Assembly: GCA_010671905.1 (NCBI GenBank)
Contig: JAAHII010000001.1
Span: 1,736,001 to 1,800,000 of the forward strand
Source: Leptolyngbya sp. SIOISBB
GTDB taxonomy: Bacteria > Cyanobacteriota > Cyanobacteriia > Phormidesmidales > Phormidesmidaceae
Reading direction: 5' to 3'
DNA length: 64,000 bases
Positions within the stretch are counted from its first letter, which is position 1. The number at the start of each line of letters is the position of its first letter. Below, one piece after another: positions 27,320 through 36,579 of this stretch. Below the pieces are notes generated by a model that had not been told where the DNA came from, did no database searches, and was given only the letters and a program-made list of their open reading frames with translations. Position numbers and translations under genes: made by a program.

Positions 27320-30300
27320 ATGAGCGACAGAGCCGACAATTTCGACGACGATCGCTCGCAGCCGTTATTTTCTCGCGATCGGGAAGAAGCCCTATCCCTC
27401 TTGCAAGCCACCTTTGAATCGACGGCAGATGGGTTATTGGTCGTCAATCGGGAAGGGCAGGTCTTAGGCCACAATCAAAAATTCCTGGAAATGTGGGGCT
27501 TACCGTCATCGCTGATGGGGCCTGATTCTGACCCGATGGTGCGGTTTCAGTTTCTGGCGGATCAAACCACTGACCCAGAAGGGTTCAAAGCGCGGGTGCT
27601 GGAGCTGTTTGACCAGCTGCCTGAGGCGGTGGTGTCGGATCAGATCAGGCTCAAAGATGGCCGGACTTTTGAACGCTATTCGCAACCGCAGCGGCTCAAT
27701 GGCGCGATTGTGGGCCGGGTTTGGAGTTATCGCGACATCACTGAACGCTGCTGCACCGAAGCCGCCTTGCGGCAGCGAGAAGCTAAGTATCGCACCATCT
27801 TTGAAAACTCTCAGGTGGGGATGGGCCGCACCCGCCTCGCTGACGGTCTGGTGTTAGAGGCAAATCAACAGTTTGCCAAAATTATGGGGTACGACTCGCC
27901 AGCAGAGCTGATCAACCAAGTTCACACCACATCCTTTTATGTGCATGAGGGCGATCGCCACCGCATACTCAATCAGCTTCGCCAGCAAGCGGGCATTCAC
28001 GACTTTGAACTAGAACTATATCGTCGCGATCGCGATCGCATCTGGGTATTACTCTCTCTGCAAGTCGATGAGTCAGCCAACTGCATTGAGTTTGTCATTA
28101 CCGACATCAGTGAACGCAAACAGGCTGAAGCCGCCCTGCAGCAGCAAGAATCGGATTATCGACTGCTCGTAGAAACAGCCAACTCCATCATTGTTAAGTC
28201 GGACGTTCAGGGACGGGTGATGTTCATGAACGACTATGGCCAACGGTTTTTTGGCTTTACATTGGAGGAACTGATCGGCCGCCATGTCACGGAGACCTTT
28301 GTGCCCTCAATGGAATCGGGTGGACGCGATCTCAAAGTGCTGATGGATGACATCTTTCAGCATCCCGAGAACTACATATTCAACGAAAACGAAGGCCGCT
28401 GTAAGGATGGCCGCCTGGTTTGGATTAACTGGTCCAATAAACCCATCCACAATGAAGCTGGAGAAATTGCGGGCCTCCTCTCGATTGGAGTCGATGTGAC
28501 TAAGCGCCGCCAACTCGAAGAAAACCTGCTGCAATCGCAACAGTTTCTCCATACCTTTATCGACAATTTGCCCCTCACAGTTTTTAGCAAAAACGTTGAA
28601 AATGACTTTCGCTATGAGTTGATCAATAAAGATGCCGAGCGGATTATGGGATTTTCTGCCGAGGCTGGCTTGGGCAAAAACGATTACGATCTGCTGCCCC
28701 CAGAGATTGCTGACATCCATCGCCAAGATGATTTAGAAGTGGTGCAGCAAGGCAAGTTGGTGGACAACGCCAAAGAATTTTTCCGACCCAATACGGGGGA
28801 ATACTTGTTTATTCGCAGTATCAAGATGCCCCTCTATGACGGTCAGGGCAAAGTCACCCACCTCTTGGGGATCGGGGAAGACTTTTCGGCGCAAAAGCGA
28901 GCGGAAGCCCTACTCAGCACCCAAACTCAGATTTTAGAACTGATTGCCGCCGATGCGCCCCTGCCAGACACGCTGGAATATCTGATCGTCGCCTTTGAAA
29001 AACTCTCCCATTGTCGGGGCGCTTCTATCCTCTTTTTAGATGAAGCAGAGCAACGCCTGCACCAGGGCATCGGCCCCAGCCTGCCAGAGAGTTACCGGGC
29101 GGCCCTAGAGGGCTTGCCGATCGGCCCCGATGCAGCCAGTTGCGGTGCCGCCGCGTATCACAAGTTGCCGGTCATTGTCAGTGACACCCAAACCGACCCG
29201 CTCTGGGTCGATGCCCGCGACTTGGCTCAGGAGCACAATATCCGTAGTTGTTGGTCGACGCCCATTCTGGCCTCTCAGGGCACAGTTTTAGGCACCTTTG
29301 CCATGGCGTTTGACCATCCCAAAACGCCCTCGACCGAAGATTGGCAAATTATCGGAACAGCCGCCCACTTGGCCGGTATCGCGATCGAACGCCAACGCAC
29401 TGCCGCCGAACTCTATCAGGCCAAAGAAGCCGCCGAAACCGCCAACCGCGCCAAAAGCCAGTTCTTAGCCAATATGAGCCACGAACTGCGCACCCCCATG
29501 AACGCCATTTTGGGCTTTGCCCAACTGATGGAACGGGGTGGAGACCTCTCATCCCAGCAACAGCAATCCCTGCACGTCATCAACACCAGCGGCAAACATC
29601 TGCTGGACTTGATCAACGACGTCCTAGAGATGTCCAAAATTGAAGCGGGCACCCTCACGCTTAGTCCCAAGCCCTTTGATTTACAGAGTTTGCTCAGTAC
29701 GGTGCAGAGCATGTTCCAAATGCAGGCGCGGGAAAAAGGGCTGGAACTACAGTTCACCTCAGACGCTGCCGTGCCCCGTTACATCGTGGGAGATGAAGGG
29801 AAGCTGCGACAAGTACTGATTAATCTGTTGGGGAATGCTTTGAAATTTACCCAAACCGGAGGCGTCAGCCTCACGGTTGAACGAGCCGCCACTGGGACAG
29901 CAATAGCCGATCGCCCCGAAACCCTACAGTTCACGATCGCCGACACTGGCCCCGGCATCGCTGATACGGTGCTGCCACGCCTCTTTCAGCCATTTGTGCA
30001 GGCCAGTCATCATGTGCCAGGCGAGGGCGGCAGCGGCTTGGGACTCACCATCACCCAGCAATTTGTTCACCTGATGAATGGGACCATTCAGATTGAAACC
30101 ACCGTCGGTCAAGGTACCGCCTTTATCGTGCAAGTGCCTGCCGAAGTCGCTAGTGCCGAAGCGATCGCTCACCTGGCTACCCATAGCACCGTCACCGGTT
30201 TGGCCCCCAATCAGCCCCATTACCGCATCCTCATCGTCGATGATCGCCCCGAAAACCGCGATCCTCTGGTCCAACTCCTGCAATCCGTTGGCTTTGAAAC

Positions 30301-31012
30301 CCGCACAGCGAGTAACGGTCAGGCCGCGATCGCTCAGTGGCGAGCCTGGCAGCCCCACTTGATCTGGATGGATATGCGTATGCCGGTAATGGATGGCTAC
30401 GAAGCCACCCGACAGATTCGCGAACTCGAAAGCACGATAGAAGGCGAACGACAAAAGGTCCAAGGCCGCAGGCAAAAGATCAGGGGTCAGTTGAACACGC
30501 CCCCTGGGCACACTCCCAACACCCTAGATCAGCTCAGCGAGAAGGCTCAAAGTGTCGACCAATCCCCTTCTCCCCAGCCCCCTATCCCCCCAGCTACCCA
30601 CACCACCATCATTGCCCTCACCGCCAGCGCCTTCGAAGATCAGCGAGAGGAGATCATCGCTGCGGGCTGTGACGATTTTGTGCGGAAACCCTTCTATGCG
30701 GCAGAGATTTTCCGCAAAATGACCGACTATCTAGGGGTGCAGTTCGAGCTGCAGACAGTTGACACCGGCGATCGCGACTGCCCACCTGCGGTCACCGCGC
30801 CACCAGCGCTGGAAGCCATCCAGCAGTTGCCGTTGGACTGGCGACAGACCTTTCATCAGGCGGCCATTCAGGCCGATGGCGACTGGTTGCGATCGCTGTT
30901 GGCAGAGCTGCCTGCCGAGTATGAGCCGCTGCAACAGTCGCTCTATCGCCTGATTACCCAGCTCGACTTCGAAACCTTAATGACCCTGACGGAGACGGCT
31001 TCCGGTGACTGA
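27320..31012 (+). CDS. Hybrid sensor histidine kinase (PAS x4, GAF, HisKA, HATPase, REC), 1230 aa
   Basis: There is no membrane segment, so the sensor is cytoplasmic. Four PAS/PAC units fill about residues 25-525 (each ending in a PAC-like DITER, DISERKQ, DVTKRR or GEDFSAQ), then a GAF domain (about 535-690; [19 protein letters not shown]). The dimerisation/phosphotransfer domain follows ([18 protein letters not shown]; His near residue 721), then the ATPase with the N box ([13 protein letters not shown]) and the G boxes ([16 protein letters not shown]). A C-terminal receiver has its Asp in [13 protein letters not shown] and Lys in VRKPF. The receiver is interrupted by about 55 low-complexity residues ([12 protein letters not shown]...PSPQPPIPP). 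The gene overlaps the cyclase gene by 8 bp, so the two are translationally linked. Confidence 0.95.
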   Translation: MSDRADNFDDDRSQPLFSRDREEALSLLQATFESTADGLLVVNREGQVLGHNQKFLEMWGLPSSLMGPDSDPMVRFQFLADQTTDPEGFKARVLELFDQLPEAVVSDQIRLKDGRTFERYSQPQRLNGAIVGRVWSYRDITERCCTEAALRQREAKYRTIFENSQVGMGRTRLADGLVLEANQQFAKIMGYDSPAELINQVHTTSFYVHEGDRHRILNQLRQQAGIHDFELELYRRDRDRIWVLLSLQVDESANCIEFVITDISERKQAEAALQQQESDYRLLVETANSIIVKSDVQGRVMFMNDYGQRFFGFTLEELIGRHVTETFVPSMESGGRDLKVLMDDIFQHPENYIFNENEGRCKDGRLVWINWSNKPIHNEAGEIAGLLSIGVDVTKRRQLEENLLQSQQFLHTFIDNLPLTVFSKNVENDFRYELINKDAERIMGFSAEAGLGKNDYDLLPPEIADIHRQDDLEVVQQGKLVDNAKEFFRPNTGEYLFIRSIKMPLYDGQGKVTHLLGIGEDFSAQKRAEALLSTQTQILELIAADAPLPDTLEYLIVAFEKLSHCRGASILFLDEAEQRLHQGIGPSLPESYRAALEGLPIGPDAASCGAAAYHKLPVIVSDTQTDPLWVDARDLAQEHNIRSCWSTPILASQGTVLGTFAMAFDHPKTPSTEDWQIIGTAAHLAGIAIERQRTAAELYQAKEAAETANRAKSQFLANMSHELRTPMNAILGFAQLMERGGDLSSQQQQSLHVINTSGKHLLDLINDVLEMSKIEAGTLTLSPKPFDLQSLLSTVQSMFQMQAREKGLELQFTSDAAVPRYIVGDEGKLRQVLINLLGNALKFTQTGGVSLTVERAATGTAIADRPETLQFTIADTGPGIADTVLPRLFQPFVQASHHVPGEGGSGLGLTITQQFVHLMNGTIQIETTVGQGTAFIVQVPAEVASAEAIAHLATHSTVTGLAPNQPHYRILIVDDRPENRDPLVQLLQSVGFETRTASNGQAAIAQWRAWQPHLIWMDMRMPVMDGYEATRQIRELESTIEGERQKVQGRRQKIRGQLNTPPGHTPNTLDQLSEKAQSVDQSPSPQPPIPPATHTTIIALTASAFEDQREEIIAAGCDDFVRKPFYAAEIFRKMTDYLGVQFELQTVDTGDRDCPPAVTAPPALEAIQQLPLDWRQTFHQAAIQADGDWLRSLLAELPAEYEPLQQSLYRLITQLDFETLMTLTETASGD

Positions 31013-32120
31013 TTCTGCAGTGAAACCCTATCAAGCGGATATTTTGGCGATTGACGATACCCCCGAAAATCTCCAGCTATTGTCTCAGTTGCTCACCGAT
31101 CGCCAGTACAAAGTTCGCAGCGTGACCAAAGGCACCACAGCCATTCGCGCCGCCCAGGCTGCCCCTCCGGATCTGATCTTGCTGGATATCAATATGCCAG
31201 AGATGGGCGGTTACGAAGTTTGTGAACAACTCAAGACCGACGAACGGACAGCGGAAATTCCCGTCATCTTCATTAGTGCCCTGGGGGAAACCCTCGATAA
31301 AGTGCGGGCTTTTGAGGTGGGCGGCGTGGACTTTGTGACCAAACCCTTTCAGGTGGAAGAGGTGCTAGCCCGGATCAAAACCCATCTACAAATTCGTGCC
31401 CTGCAGCAGCAGTTGCAAACTCAAAATGAACAGCTCCAACAGGAGATTCGCGATCGCATTCAGTGCGAGCGAGCTTTAGAACAAGAGCGCGAGAAATCAG
31501 AAACGCTGTTGCTCAATATCCTGCCCCAGCCGATCGCGGAACAGTTGAAGCAAAATCCCCAAGCGATCGCCTATCGCTTTGATGCCGTCACGATTCTTTT
31601 TGCCGATATTGTCAACTTCACAGGCCTATCGGCAGCCATGGCCCCCACCGACTTGGTGAATCGGTTGAACGAGATCTTTTCGGACTTTGACCAACTGGCC
31701 GATCAGCACGGTTTGGAAAAAATCAAAACCATTGGCGATGCCTACATGGTCGTGGGCGGCGTGCCGAATCTGATGACTCATCATGCTGCCGCGATCGCGA
31801 ACATGGCTCTCGACATGCAGCAGGCCATCCAGCAATACCAGCGCCCGGACGGCAGCCCCTTTAGCCTGCGCATTGGCATCGACACCGGGCCGGTCGTGGC
31901 AGGCGTCATCGGCATGAAAAAGTTTTCCTACGACTTGTGGGGCGATACCGTCAATCTGGCCAGCCGCATGGAATCCCACGGCGAACCCGGTCGCATTCAA
32001 GTGACGGAGGCGATGTATCAGGTCCTGGGCGATCGCTATCGCTGCATCCCTCGGGGCAGCATCGCCATCAAAGGGCTGACCGAGATGTGCACCTACTGGT
32101 TGGAAGGGCAAAACCCATGA
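31005..32120 (+). CDS. Receiver-domain class III adenylate cyclase (371 aa)
   Basis: GTG 31005 overlaps the preceding kinase stop. A full receiver (about residues 10-130) has the acidic pair in [10 protein letters not shown], phospho-acceptor Asp in [13 protein letters not shown] and Lys in FVTKPF. A coiled coil follows ([18 protein letters not shown]), then a class III cyclase domain: metal Asp residues in [13 protein letters not shown] and [13 protein letters not shown], and a transition-state Asn/Arg pair in [13 protein letters not shown]. The Lys in IKTIGD and the Asp in SYDLWGD occupy adenine-specifying positions, so ATP-to-cAMP is predicted and not cGMP. Phosphorylation of the receiver by the flanking kinases presumably controls activity. 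Its receiver is closely similar to that of the next gene, indicating tandem duplication. Confidence 0.94.
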   Translation: MTDSAVKPYQADILAIDDTPENLQLLSQLLTDRQYKVRSVTKGTTAIRAAQAAPPDLILLDINMPEMGGYEVCEQLKTDERTAEIPVIFISALGETLDKVRAFEVGGVDFVTKPFQVEEVLARIKTHLQIRALQQQLQTQNEQLQQEIRDRIQCERALEQEREKSETLLLNILPQPIAEQLKQNPQAIAYRFDAVTILFADIVNFTGLSAAMAPTDLVNRLNEIFSDFDQLADQHGLEKIKTIGDAYMVVGGVPNLMTHHAAAIANMALDMQQAIQQYQRPDGSPFSLRIGIDTGPVVAGVIGMKKFSYDLWGDTVNLASRMESHGEPGRIQVTEAMYQVLGDRYRCIPRGSIAIKGLTEMCTYWLEGQNP

Positions 32121-33715
32121 TTGACAGTGCTACGACTCCCTATCGAGCCGATATTCTGGCGATCGATGACACGCCCGAAAATCTGCAACTACTGTCTCAA
32201 ATGCTGACCCAACGGCGGTATAAAGTCCGCAGCGTCACCAAGGGGAGAACCGCGCTTCGAGCCGCTCAGGCGGCTCCTCCCGACCTGATTTTGCTCGACA
32301 TTAATATGCCAGAAATGGACGGCTATGCCGTCTGCGAGCACCTCAAATCCGAGGATATTACCCGCCATATTCCCGTCATTTTTATCAGCGCCTTGGGCGA
32401 AACCCTCGATAAAGTCCGCGCCTTTGATGTGGGCGGCGTGGACTTTGTCACCAAACCGTTTCAAGTCGAGGAGGTGATTTCCCGCATTGAAACGCACCTG
32501 CAACTGCGTCGCCTACAGCAGCAATTACAAGCCCAAAATGTCCGCCTGCAGCAGGAGATCCGCGATCGCAAACAAGCCCAGGAAACCTTCAGTAAAGCCT
32601 TTCGCTCCAGTCCGAGTCCCATTGCCATTACCACCCTCGAAGGGGGGCAGTTCATCGAAGTGAATCCGAGCTTTCTGAAGATCAGTGGTTATGCTCGCCA
32701 TGAGGTCATTGGGTTCCGACTGGGTGAACTCAACTTGGGCCTCGATATGGAGCAATATCGTCGCGGTCGCATGCAGCTAGCAGAAGCCGGTGCCCTGCAC
32801 AATTGGGAATTTGAGTTGCGCACCAAAACCGGCGATTTGCGAACCGTTTTAGTCTCGGTCGAAAGCATTGAACTGCAGGGTCATCAGTGCGCCCTCGCGA
32901 TCGCCAACGACATTACCGAGCGCAAACGGCTGGAAAATGAATTCATCTCCCTGGTCAGCCATGAACTCAAAACGCCCATGAACTCCATGATTGGTGCCCT
33001 CGATTTACTCGGCACCGGGCAGCTCGGCAGCCTCACCGACAAAGGCCAAAAAATGGTCAACATGGCCATCAACAATGCTGAACGCTTGGTGCGCCTCGTC
33101 AACGATGTCCTGGATTTGGAACGGATGAAATCCGGCACCCTCACGCTCCATCCGCAAGTCTGCAACGTTCCAACCTTGTTTCAGCAAGCCGAAACGGTCA
33201 TGCAGTCCATGGCCCAAGCCGCTCAGGTCAATCTGGTCATTGAGCCCATTGATGTGAAGTTGCAGGTTGATGGCGATCGCATCCAACAACTCCTCACCAA
33301 CCTCCTCAGCAATGCCATCAAATTTTCCGCCCCCGGCAGCACCGTTCACCTCAGCGCCCAAGTTGCAGAGAATGATGCTAACGGTCATCAACCAAATCTC
33401 AGCCCCCCTTCCCCCTCTCCCCCCCTCTCCTCAATTCCATCCTCCACCCTCCACCTCACCGTCCGCGACCAAGGCCGAGGGATTCCTGCCGACAAGCTCA
33501 CCTTGATCTTCGATCGCTTCCAACAAGTTGATGCCTCCGACGCCCGTGCTAAAGGTGGCACCGGACTGGGATTATCGATTTGTCGCCAAATTGTGCAACA
33601 ACATCAGGGACACATCTGGGCCGAAAGCGCCCCTGGCGAAGGCAGTACCTTTCATGTCACCTTGCCGTTGACGGAACTTGATGGAGACAGGTCTGCCGAA
33701 GGATGCCAAGGGTAA
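32117..33715 (+). CDS. Receiver-PAS sensor histidine kinase (532 aa)
   Basis: ATG 32117 overlaps the cyclase stop (ATGA), the mark of a coupled operon. The receiver (about 10-130) is nearly the same as in the cyclase gene. After a coiled coil there is a PAS domain (about 155-270; SPSPIAITTLEGGQFIEVNPSF), the HisKA domain (LVSHELKTPMNSMIGALDLL; His282) and the ATPase domain (LTNLLSNAIKFSAPG, DQGRGIPADK, GGTGLGLSI). A proline/serine-rich insert (about 432-450) breaks the ATPase domain between the N and G1 boxes. It has no membrane segment. Together with the two upstream genes it forms a kinase-cyclase-kinase operon, so phosphotransfer among their receivers is likely. Confidence 0.94.
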   Translation: MIDSATTPYRADILAIDDTPENLQLLSQMLTQRRYKVRSVTKGRTALRAAQAAPPDLILLDINMPEMDGYAVCEHLKSEDITRHIPVIFISALGETLDKVRAFDVGGVDFVTKPFQVEEVISRIETHLQLRRLQQQLQAQNVRLQQEIRDRKQAQETFSKAFRSSPSPIAITTLEGGQFIEVNPSFLKISGYARHEVIGFRLGELNLGLDMEQYRRGRMQLAEAGALHNWEFELRTKTGDLRTVLVSVESIELQGHQCALAIANDITERKRLENEFISLVSHELKTPMNSMIGALDLLGTGQLGSLTDKGQKMVNMAINNAERLVRLVNDVLDLERMKSGTLTLHPQVCNVPTLFQQAETVMQSMAQAAQVNLVIEPIDVKLQVDGDRIQQLLTNLLSNAIKFSAPGSTVHLSAQVAENDANGHQPNLSPPSPSPPLSSIPSSTLHLTVRDQGRGIPADKLTLIFDRFQQVDASDARAKGGTGLGLSICRQIVQQHQGHIWAESAPGEGSTFHVTLPLTELDGDRSAEGCQG

Positions 33716-33751
33716 ACACGGATGATGACCAGACGCCAACCCACCTCACTT

Positions 33752-33991
33752 AGCCTCTCCTTAGCAAGGCTAAGGCTTATACACATCTCTAGAACTCAGC
33801 GCAGATGGTCGATCCCCCGCTGTCGCTGCCCCCTAAAGCCCTACGGGCATGGCTGCGCTAGAAAAAGGGGGCTCGATTCGATTCAAACTGGGATGTCCCC
33901 CTTTTTAAGGGGGATTGAGGGGGATCTAACCTCAGGCCTGTTCTAAAGAATGACTTATGTATAAACGGTAGCCTTGGCAAGGAGAGGGATC
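33752..33991. repeat. MITE-like element with imperfect terminal inverted repeats
   Basis: The left end CCTCTCCTTAGCAAGGCT... is matched in inverted orientation at the right end by ...AGCCTTGGCAAGGAGAGG, with similarity continuing inward through GGCTTATACA versus TGTATAAACG. The 240-bp interior has no coding frame and contains another palindromic repeat. No clear target duplication was found, so this could also be nested hairpin repeats rather than a single mobile unit. Confidence 0.5.
33862..33927. repeat. Interspersed palindromic repeat (AAAAAGGGGG / CCCCCTTTTT type)
   Basis: An AAAAAGGGGG arm (33862-33871) pairs with TCCCCCTTTTT (33896-33906), which itself continues as AAGGGGGATTGAGGGGGATC. 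This resembles a very common short repeat of filamentous cyanobacteria, as I recall it. Confidence 0.7.
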
Positions 33992-34047
33992 GGCAGTACC
34001 TTGTTCCAACTCTTTAATGATTTGCCCATACAAGATGTGTCTAAACC

Positions 34048-34095
34048 TCTCCTAAGCCCTCCGGGCAGGCTTCGCCAAAGGCAAGGAGAGGTGCC
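34048..34095. repeat. Hairpin repeat related to the element ends
   Basis: ACCTCTCCT ... AGGAGAGGT form inverted arms around a GC-rich middle (AAGCCCTCCGGGCAGGCTTC). The arms match the ends of the 33752-33991 element. It lies 68-115 bp upstream of the receiver gene. Confidence 0.55.
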
Positions 34096-34162
34096 GCAGG
34101 CGGTGAGGTGCTTTTGCCCGTACAACGCCTGGTCAAAATTCCTCAGTTTTTCAGGAGTGCCC

Positions 34163-34537
34163 ATGTCTAAATGCATTTTGATCGTGGATGATGAAGCCGA
34201 CGTGCGCGAAGTGACCCAACTGGGGTTAGAAATGGGCACTGACTGGACCGTGCTAACCGCCTCATCAGGGGCTGAGGCGATCGCGATCGCCACCCAAGAA
34301 CATCCCGATGCCATTCTGCTCGATTTGATGATGCCCGATATGGATGGCCGCGCCACCCTCAAGCAGCTCAAAGCGATCGAAGCCACGCAAGACATTCCCG
34401 TGATTATGGTGACGGCGAAAGCCCAACAGTCCAACCTGCAAGATTTTCAAGATTTAGAGGTAGCTGCGGTCATGGCGAAACCCTTTCGCCCCCTCAAACT
34501 CGCCGCAGAAATCACGCGCATTTTGCATTGGGGCTGA
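34163..34537 (+). CDS. Single-domain response regulator (124 aa)
   Basis: ATG 34163 is preceded by AGGAG with 5 nt spacing. The protein is only a receiver: acidic pair in CILIVDDEADVREV, phospho-acceptor Asp in AILLDLMMPDMDG, Thr in IMVTAKAQ and Lys in MAKPFRPLKL. With no output domain, it probably works as a phosphate shuttle or acts by protein binding. It is downstream of the kinase-cyclase-kinase operon on the same strand but separated by 447 bp of repeats, so it may have its own promoter. Partner unknown. Confidence 0.93.
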   Translation: MSKCILIVDDEADVREVTQLGLEMGTDWTVLTASSGAEAIAIATQEHPDAILLDLMMPDMDGRATLKQLKAIEATQDIPVIMVTAKAQQSNLQDFQDLEVAAVMAKPFRPLKLAAEITRILHWG

Positions 34538-34551
34538 AGCGGGTTCTGACC

Positions 34552-34710
34552 TCATTGCGATTCAGAAGACACGAGCGTCACCGAGCGTTTTCCAAACGAG
34601 TCGATTATTCCTGATGTCCCCTGGGATTGGGGATAGGTATTGGCCAACAGCATCGTGATGGCGATCGCCAAGAGACATCGATGAATTTGTAGAGAACGCC
34701 GATTATTCAT
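34552..34710 (-). CDS. Small secreted or membrane-anchored hypothetical protein, 52 aa
   Basis: ATG 34710 follows CAGGAG at 8 nt. The product MNNRRSLQIHRCLLAIAITM continues LLANTYPQSQG and ends in a short polar tail (KRSVTLVSSESQ). The basic start followed by about 15 hydrophobic residues looks like a signal peptide or membrane anchor. No family is recognised. Longer in-frame starts exist upstream, but none has a ribosome-binding site. Confidence 0.5.
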   Translation of the reverse strand: MNNRRSLQIHRCLLAIAITMLLANTYPQSQGTSGIIDSFGKRSVTLVSSESQ

Positions 34711-34790
34711 AGTGCCAACTCCTGTAGCGTGAGGGGCATCAATCGCCATGCCTCTCTGCCGATAAAACGTGATGCAATGACCTGCCGCCA

Positions 34791-35066
34791 TTAGTCAGTA
34801 TGTCGATAGTCCAACCACCGATACATTTCTGCTTCTGTTTGAAATATGTGAGTTTGTTCAGTTTCCCGATCAAACACCTCATATCGCAACGCGCCATCGG
34901 ATTCTGGGACTTCATTCAAAATAATGGGATCAATGGCATTGATTAACCGCAAAATAGTTTCCACGAGACGCAAGCGACTGGGGGGATAGGGATACAACCG
35001 CGAGCTGCCGGGGGTGGCATGGACCACCCATTCACTCCTGGCTGGCATTGTTTTGTTTGAGTACAT
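34791..35066 (-). CDS. Hypothetical protein, 91 aa
   Basis: ATG 35066 (MYSNKTMPARSEWVVHATPG) follows AGGAGG with about 8 nt spacing. The protein is soluble, with RLRLVETILRLINAIDPIILNEVPESDGALRYEVFDRETEQTHIFQTEAEMYRWLDYR; the end resembles a small alpha/beta domain. I recognise no family. Direct-repeat motif copy E lies about 60 nt upstream on the same strand, and copy B points the other way toward the dehydrogenase-like gene, so the two genes appear to be divergently controlled by one system. Confidence 0.65.
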   Translation of the reverse strand: MYSNKTMPARSEWVVHATPGSSRLYPYPPSRLRLVETILRLINAIDPIILNEVPESDGALRYEVFDRETEQTHIFQTEAEMYRWLDYRHTD

Positions 35067-35127
35067 TCTGAGCCTCCTATCAGTGAGCGCTGGACCGGCA
35101 AAGTGCGGCGGATAGTTGAGATGTTAG

Positions 35128-35152
35128 GTACCAAGCAGGAATAACTCGGGAA
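35128..35152 (-). promoter_or_regulatory. Direct-repeat promoter motif, copy E (minus strand)
   Basis: On the minus strand TTCCCGA (35152-35146), GTTA, TTCCTGC (35141-35135, degraded). TAC follows after 4 nt instead of 8. The flanking GGCTTCCCGAGTTATTCC is strongly like copies A-D. It sits 62 nt upstream of the gene starting at 35066. Confidence 0.4.
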
Positions 35153-35274
35153 GCCCCGACCATGAGGTCTCGGTCAAGTCATGAGGGGCGCCCTGCACCT
35201 GGGTTCAGCCTTTAACGAGCGGCGCTCGCAGATCAATGGCAACGATGAGGGACGGAATAATTCGCATTTCAGGC

Positions 35275-35303
35275 TTCCCGACCTTTTCTCGATTGGTCTC
35301 TAC
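35275..35303 (+). promoter_or_regulatory. Direct-repeat promoter motif, copy B
   Basis: TTCCCGA (35275-35281), CCTT, TTCTCGA (35286-35292), 8 nt, TAC (35301-35303) followed by TGTGCA. It is almost the same as copy A (AGGCTTCCCGAC then TTTTCTCGAT). It ends 52 nt before ATG 35356. Confidence 0.55.
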
Positions 35304-35355
35304 TGTGCAAAGTGTTCGGCTCAAGCCATGAGCTCACCCCCACTCAGGAGACCCT

Positions 35356-36555
35356 ATGCAAACTGTTTCTTCGCCTCAAACCTTAGATATTTTTGCCAAA
35401 GATTATCTGACGGTGGCTCAGGAAGTCACCGAAGCGATCGCCGCCGAAGCCGTTGGCTACGATATTGAAAGCGGATTACCGACCGAAGAAGTCGCTCGCC
35501 TAAAGGAATCTGGCCTGTTGCTGTTGCCAGTGCCACGTGAGTATGGCGGAGCAGGCACTAGCTGGCCTGGGCTATACAAAGTCGTGCAGATCCTCGCTGG
35601 GGCCAGCGGCTCAATTGGGCAGATTTATGCCAATCACATTGGTTTGGTGAATGCGGCGGTGCCTTTAGGTCGCCCCGGACAAGCGGAGCAGGCTTATCAA
35701 GCCACCACTCAGCAAAATCTACTCTGGGCTAATGCATTGAATGCCCGTGACGCTCGTCTCAAAATCGAGGCATTGGATAATGGCTATCGCGTCAATGGCG
35801 TGAAAAGCTTTGGTACTGGCGTTGCCGTCGGTGATGTCAACGTGATTGGGGCCATTATGGATGACTCTGAAGTGCCCGTGGTCTTTACGGTGCCCGGCGA
35901 TCGCCCCGGTCTGACCTATAACTATGACTGGCACAACATGGGTCAACGTCGCACCGTGAGCGGCAGCTACTACTTCAATGATGTCTTTGTCAGCCCCGCA
36001 GAAATTGTCGGGCCACCCGAAAATGTGACCAGTGCTTTCCCGGCATTGATCTTTTCCGTTTCTCAGTTGGGCAAGGTCTACACCTACTTGGGCATCGCTG
36101 AAGGCGCACTCAATGCCGCCAAAGACTACACGCTGACCCAGACTCGGCCCTGGCAAAGCTCCGGCGTGGAAGCTGCTAGCCAAGATCCCTATATCTTGCA
36201 GCAGTACGGTGAGCTGTGGGCCGAACTGCAGGCCGCGATCGCTCTCGCTGACAAAGCTGCGACCCAAGTGCAGTGGGGCTGGGACAAGGCCACCGACCTG
36301 ACCTTCGACGATCGCGGTGAAATTGCGATCGCGATCGCCGCCGCTAAAATCCAGGCCATCAAAGCCGGACTCAAGGTTACCAACGACGTCTTTGAGGTGA
36401 TGGGTGCCCGCGCCACCTCATCGCGTTATGGGTTTGACCGCTACTGGCGCGATCTGCGGACGTTCTCACTGCATGACCCTCGGTCGTACAAGAGTCGGGA
36501 AGTAGGCAACTGGTTCCTCAATCAGGAGTACCCAGTGCCCAGCCAATATTCCTAA
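35356..36555 (+). CDS. Acyl-CoA dehydrogenase-fold flavin oxidoreductase (DszC/SfnB-like)
   Basis: The 399-residue protein has the three-domain acyl-CoA dehydrogenase fold: N-terminal helices (EEVARLKESGLLLLPVPREYGGAG), the middle beta domain (GYRVNGVKSFGTGVAVGDVNVIGA; GQRRTVSGSYYFNDVFVSP) and the C-terminal helical domain ending LRTFSLHDPRSYKSREVGNWFL. The HDP near the end and the overall pattern fit the flavin-dependent monooxygenase branch (DszC, SfnB, IsoB types) better than true dehydrogenases; the catalytic Glu of the latter is not evident. These enzymes use FMNH2 and oxygen on sulfur, indole or similar substrates. GGAG lies 5 nt before ATG. No flavin reductase is adjacent. A terminator follows at 36580, so it is probably transcribed alone from the copy B promoter. 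Confidence 0.88.
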   Translation: MQTVSSPQTLDIFAKDYLTVAQEVTEAIAAEAVGYDIESGLPTEEVARLKESGLLLLPVPREYGGAGTSWPGLYKVVQILAGASGSIGQIYANHIGLVNAAVPLGRPGQAEQAYQATTQQNLLWANALNARDARLKIEALDNGYRVNGVKSFGTGVAVGDVNVIGAIMDDSEVPVVFTVPGDRPGLTYNYDWHNMGQRRTVSGSYYFNDVFVSPAEIVGPPENVTSAFPALIFSVSQLGKVYTYLGIAEGALNAAKDYTLTQTRPWQSSGVEAASQDPYILQQYGELWAELQAAIALADKAATQVQWGWDKATDLTFDDRGEIAIAIAAAKIQAIKAGLKVTNDVFEVMGARATSSRYGFDRYWRDLRTFSLHDPRSYKSREVGNWFLNQEYPVPSQYS

Positions 36556-36579
36556 GAGCCATGGTTGCCAATTAACCAC

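Larger units (their letters stand above)
33716..34162. other. Repeat-filled intergenic region
   Basis: The 447 bp between the kinase operon and the single-receiver gene consist mostly of interspersed repeats (see 33752-33991, 33862-33927, 34048-34095). No real gene is seen; a frame that runs through the repeats into the receiver gene is not its true start. Confidence 0.7.

Noticed and set aside
31937-32116. Longer N-terminus of the second receiver-kinase
   Set aside because: The extension is the shadow of the cyclase C-terminus; the ATG at 32117 with ATGA overlap is the natural start.
33974-34162. Longer N-terminus of the single-receiver protein
   Set aside because: These codons lie in repeat DNA; ATG 34163 has a good ribosome-binding site and begins at the receiver fold.
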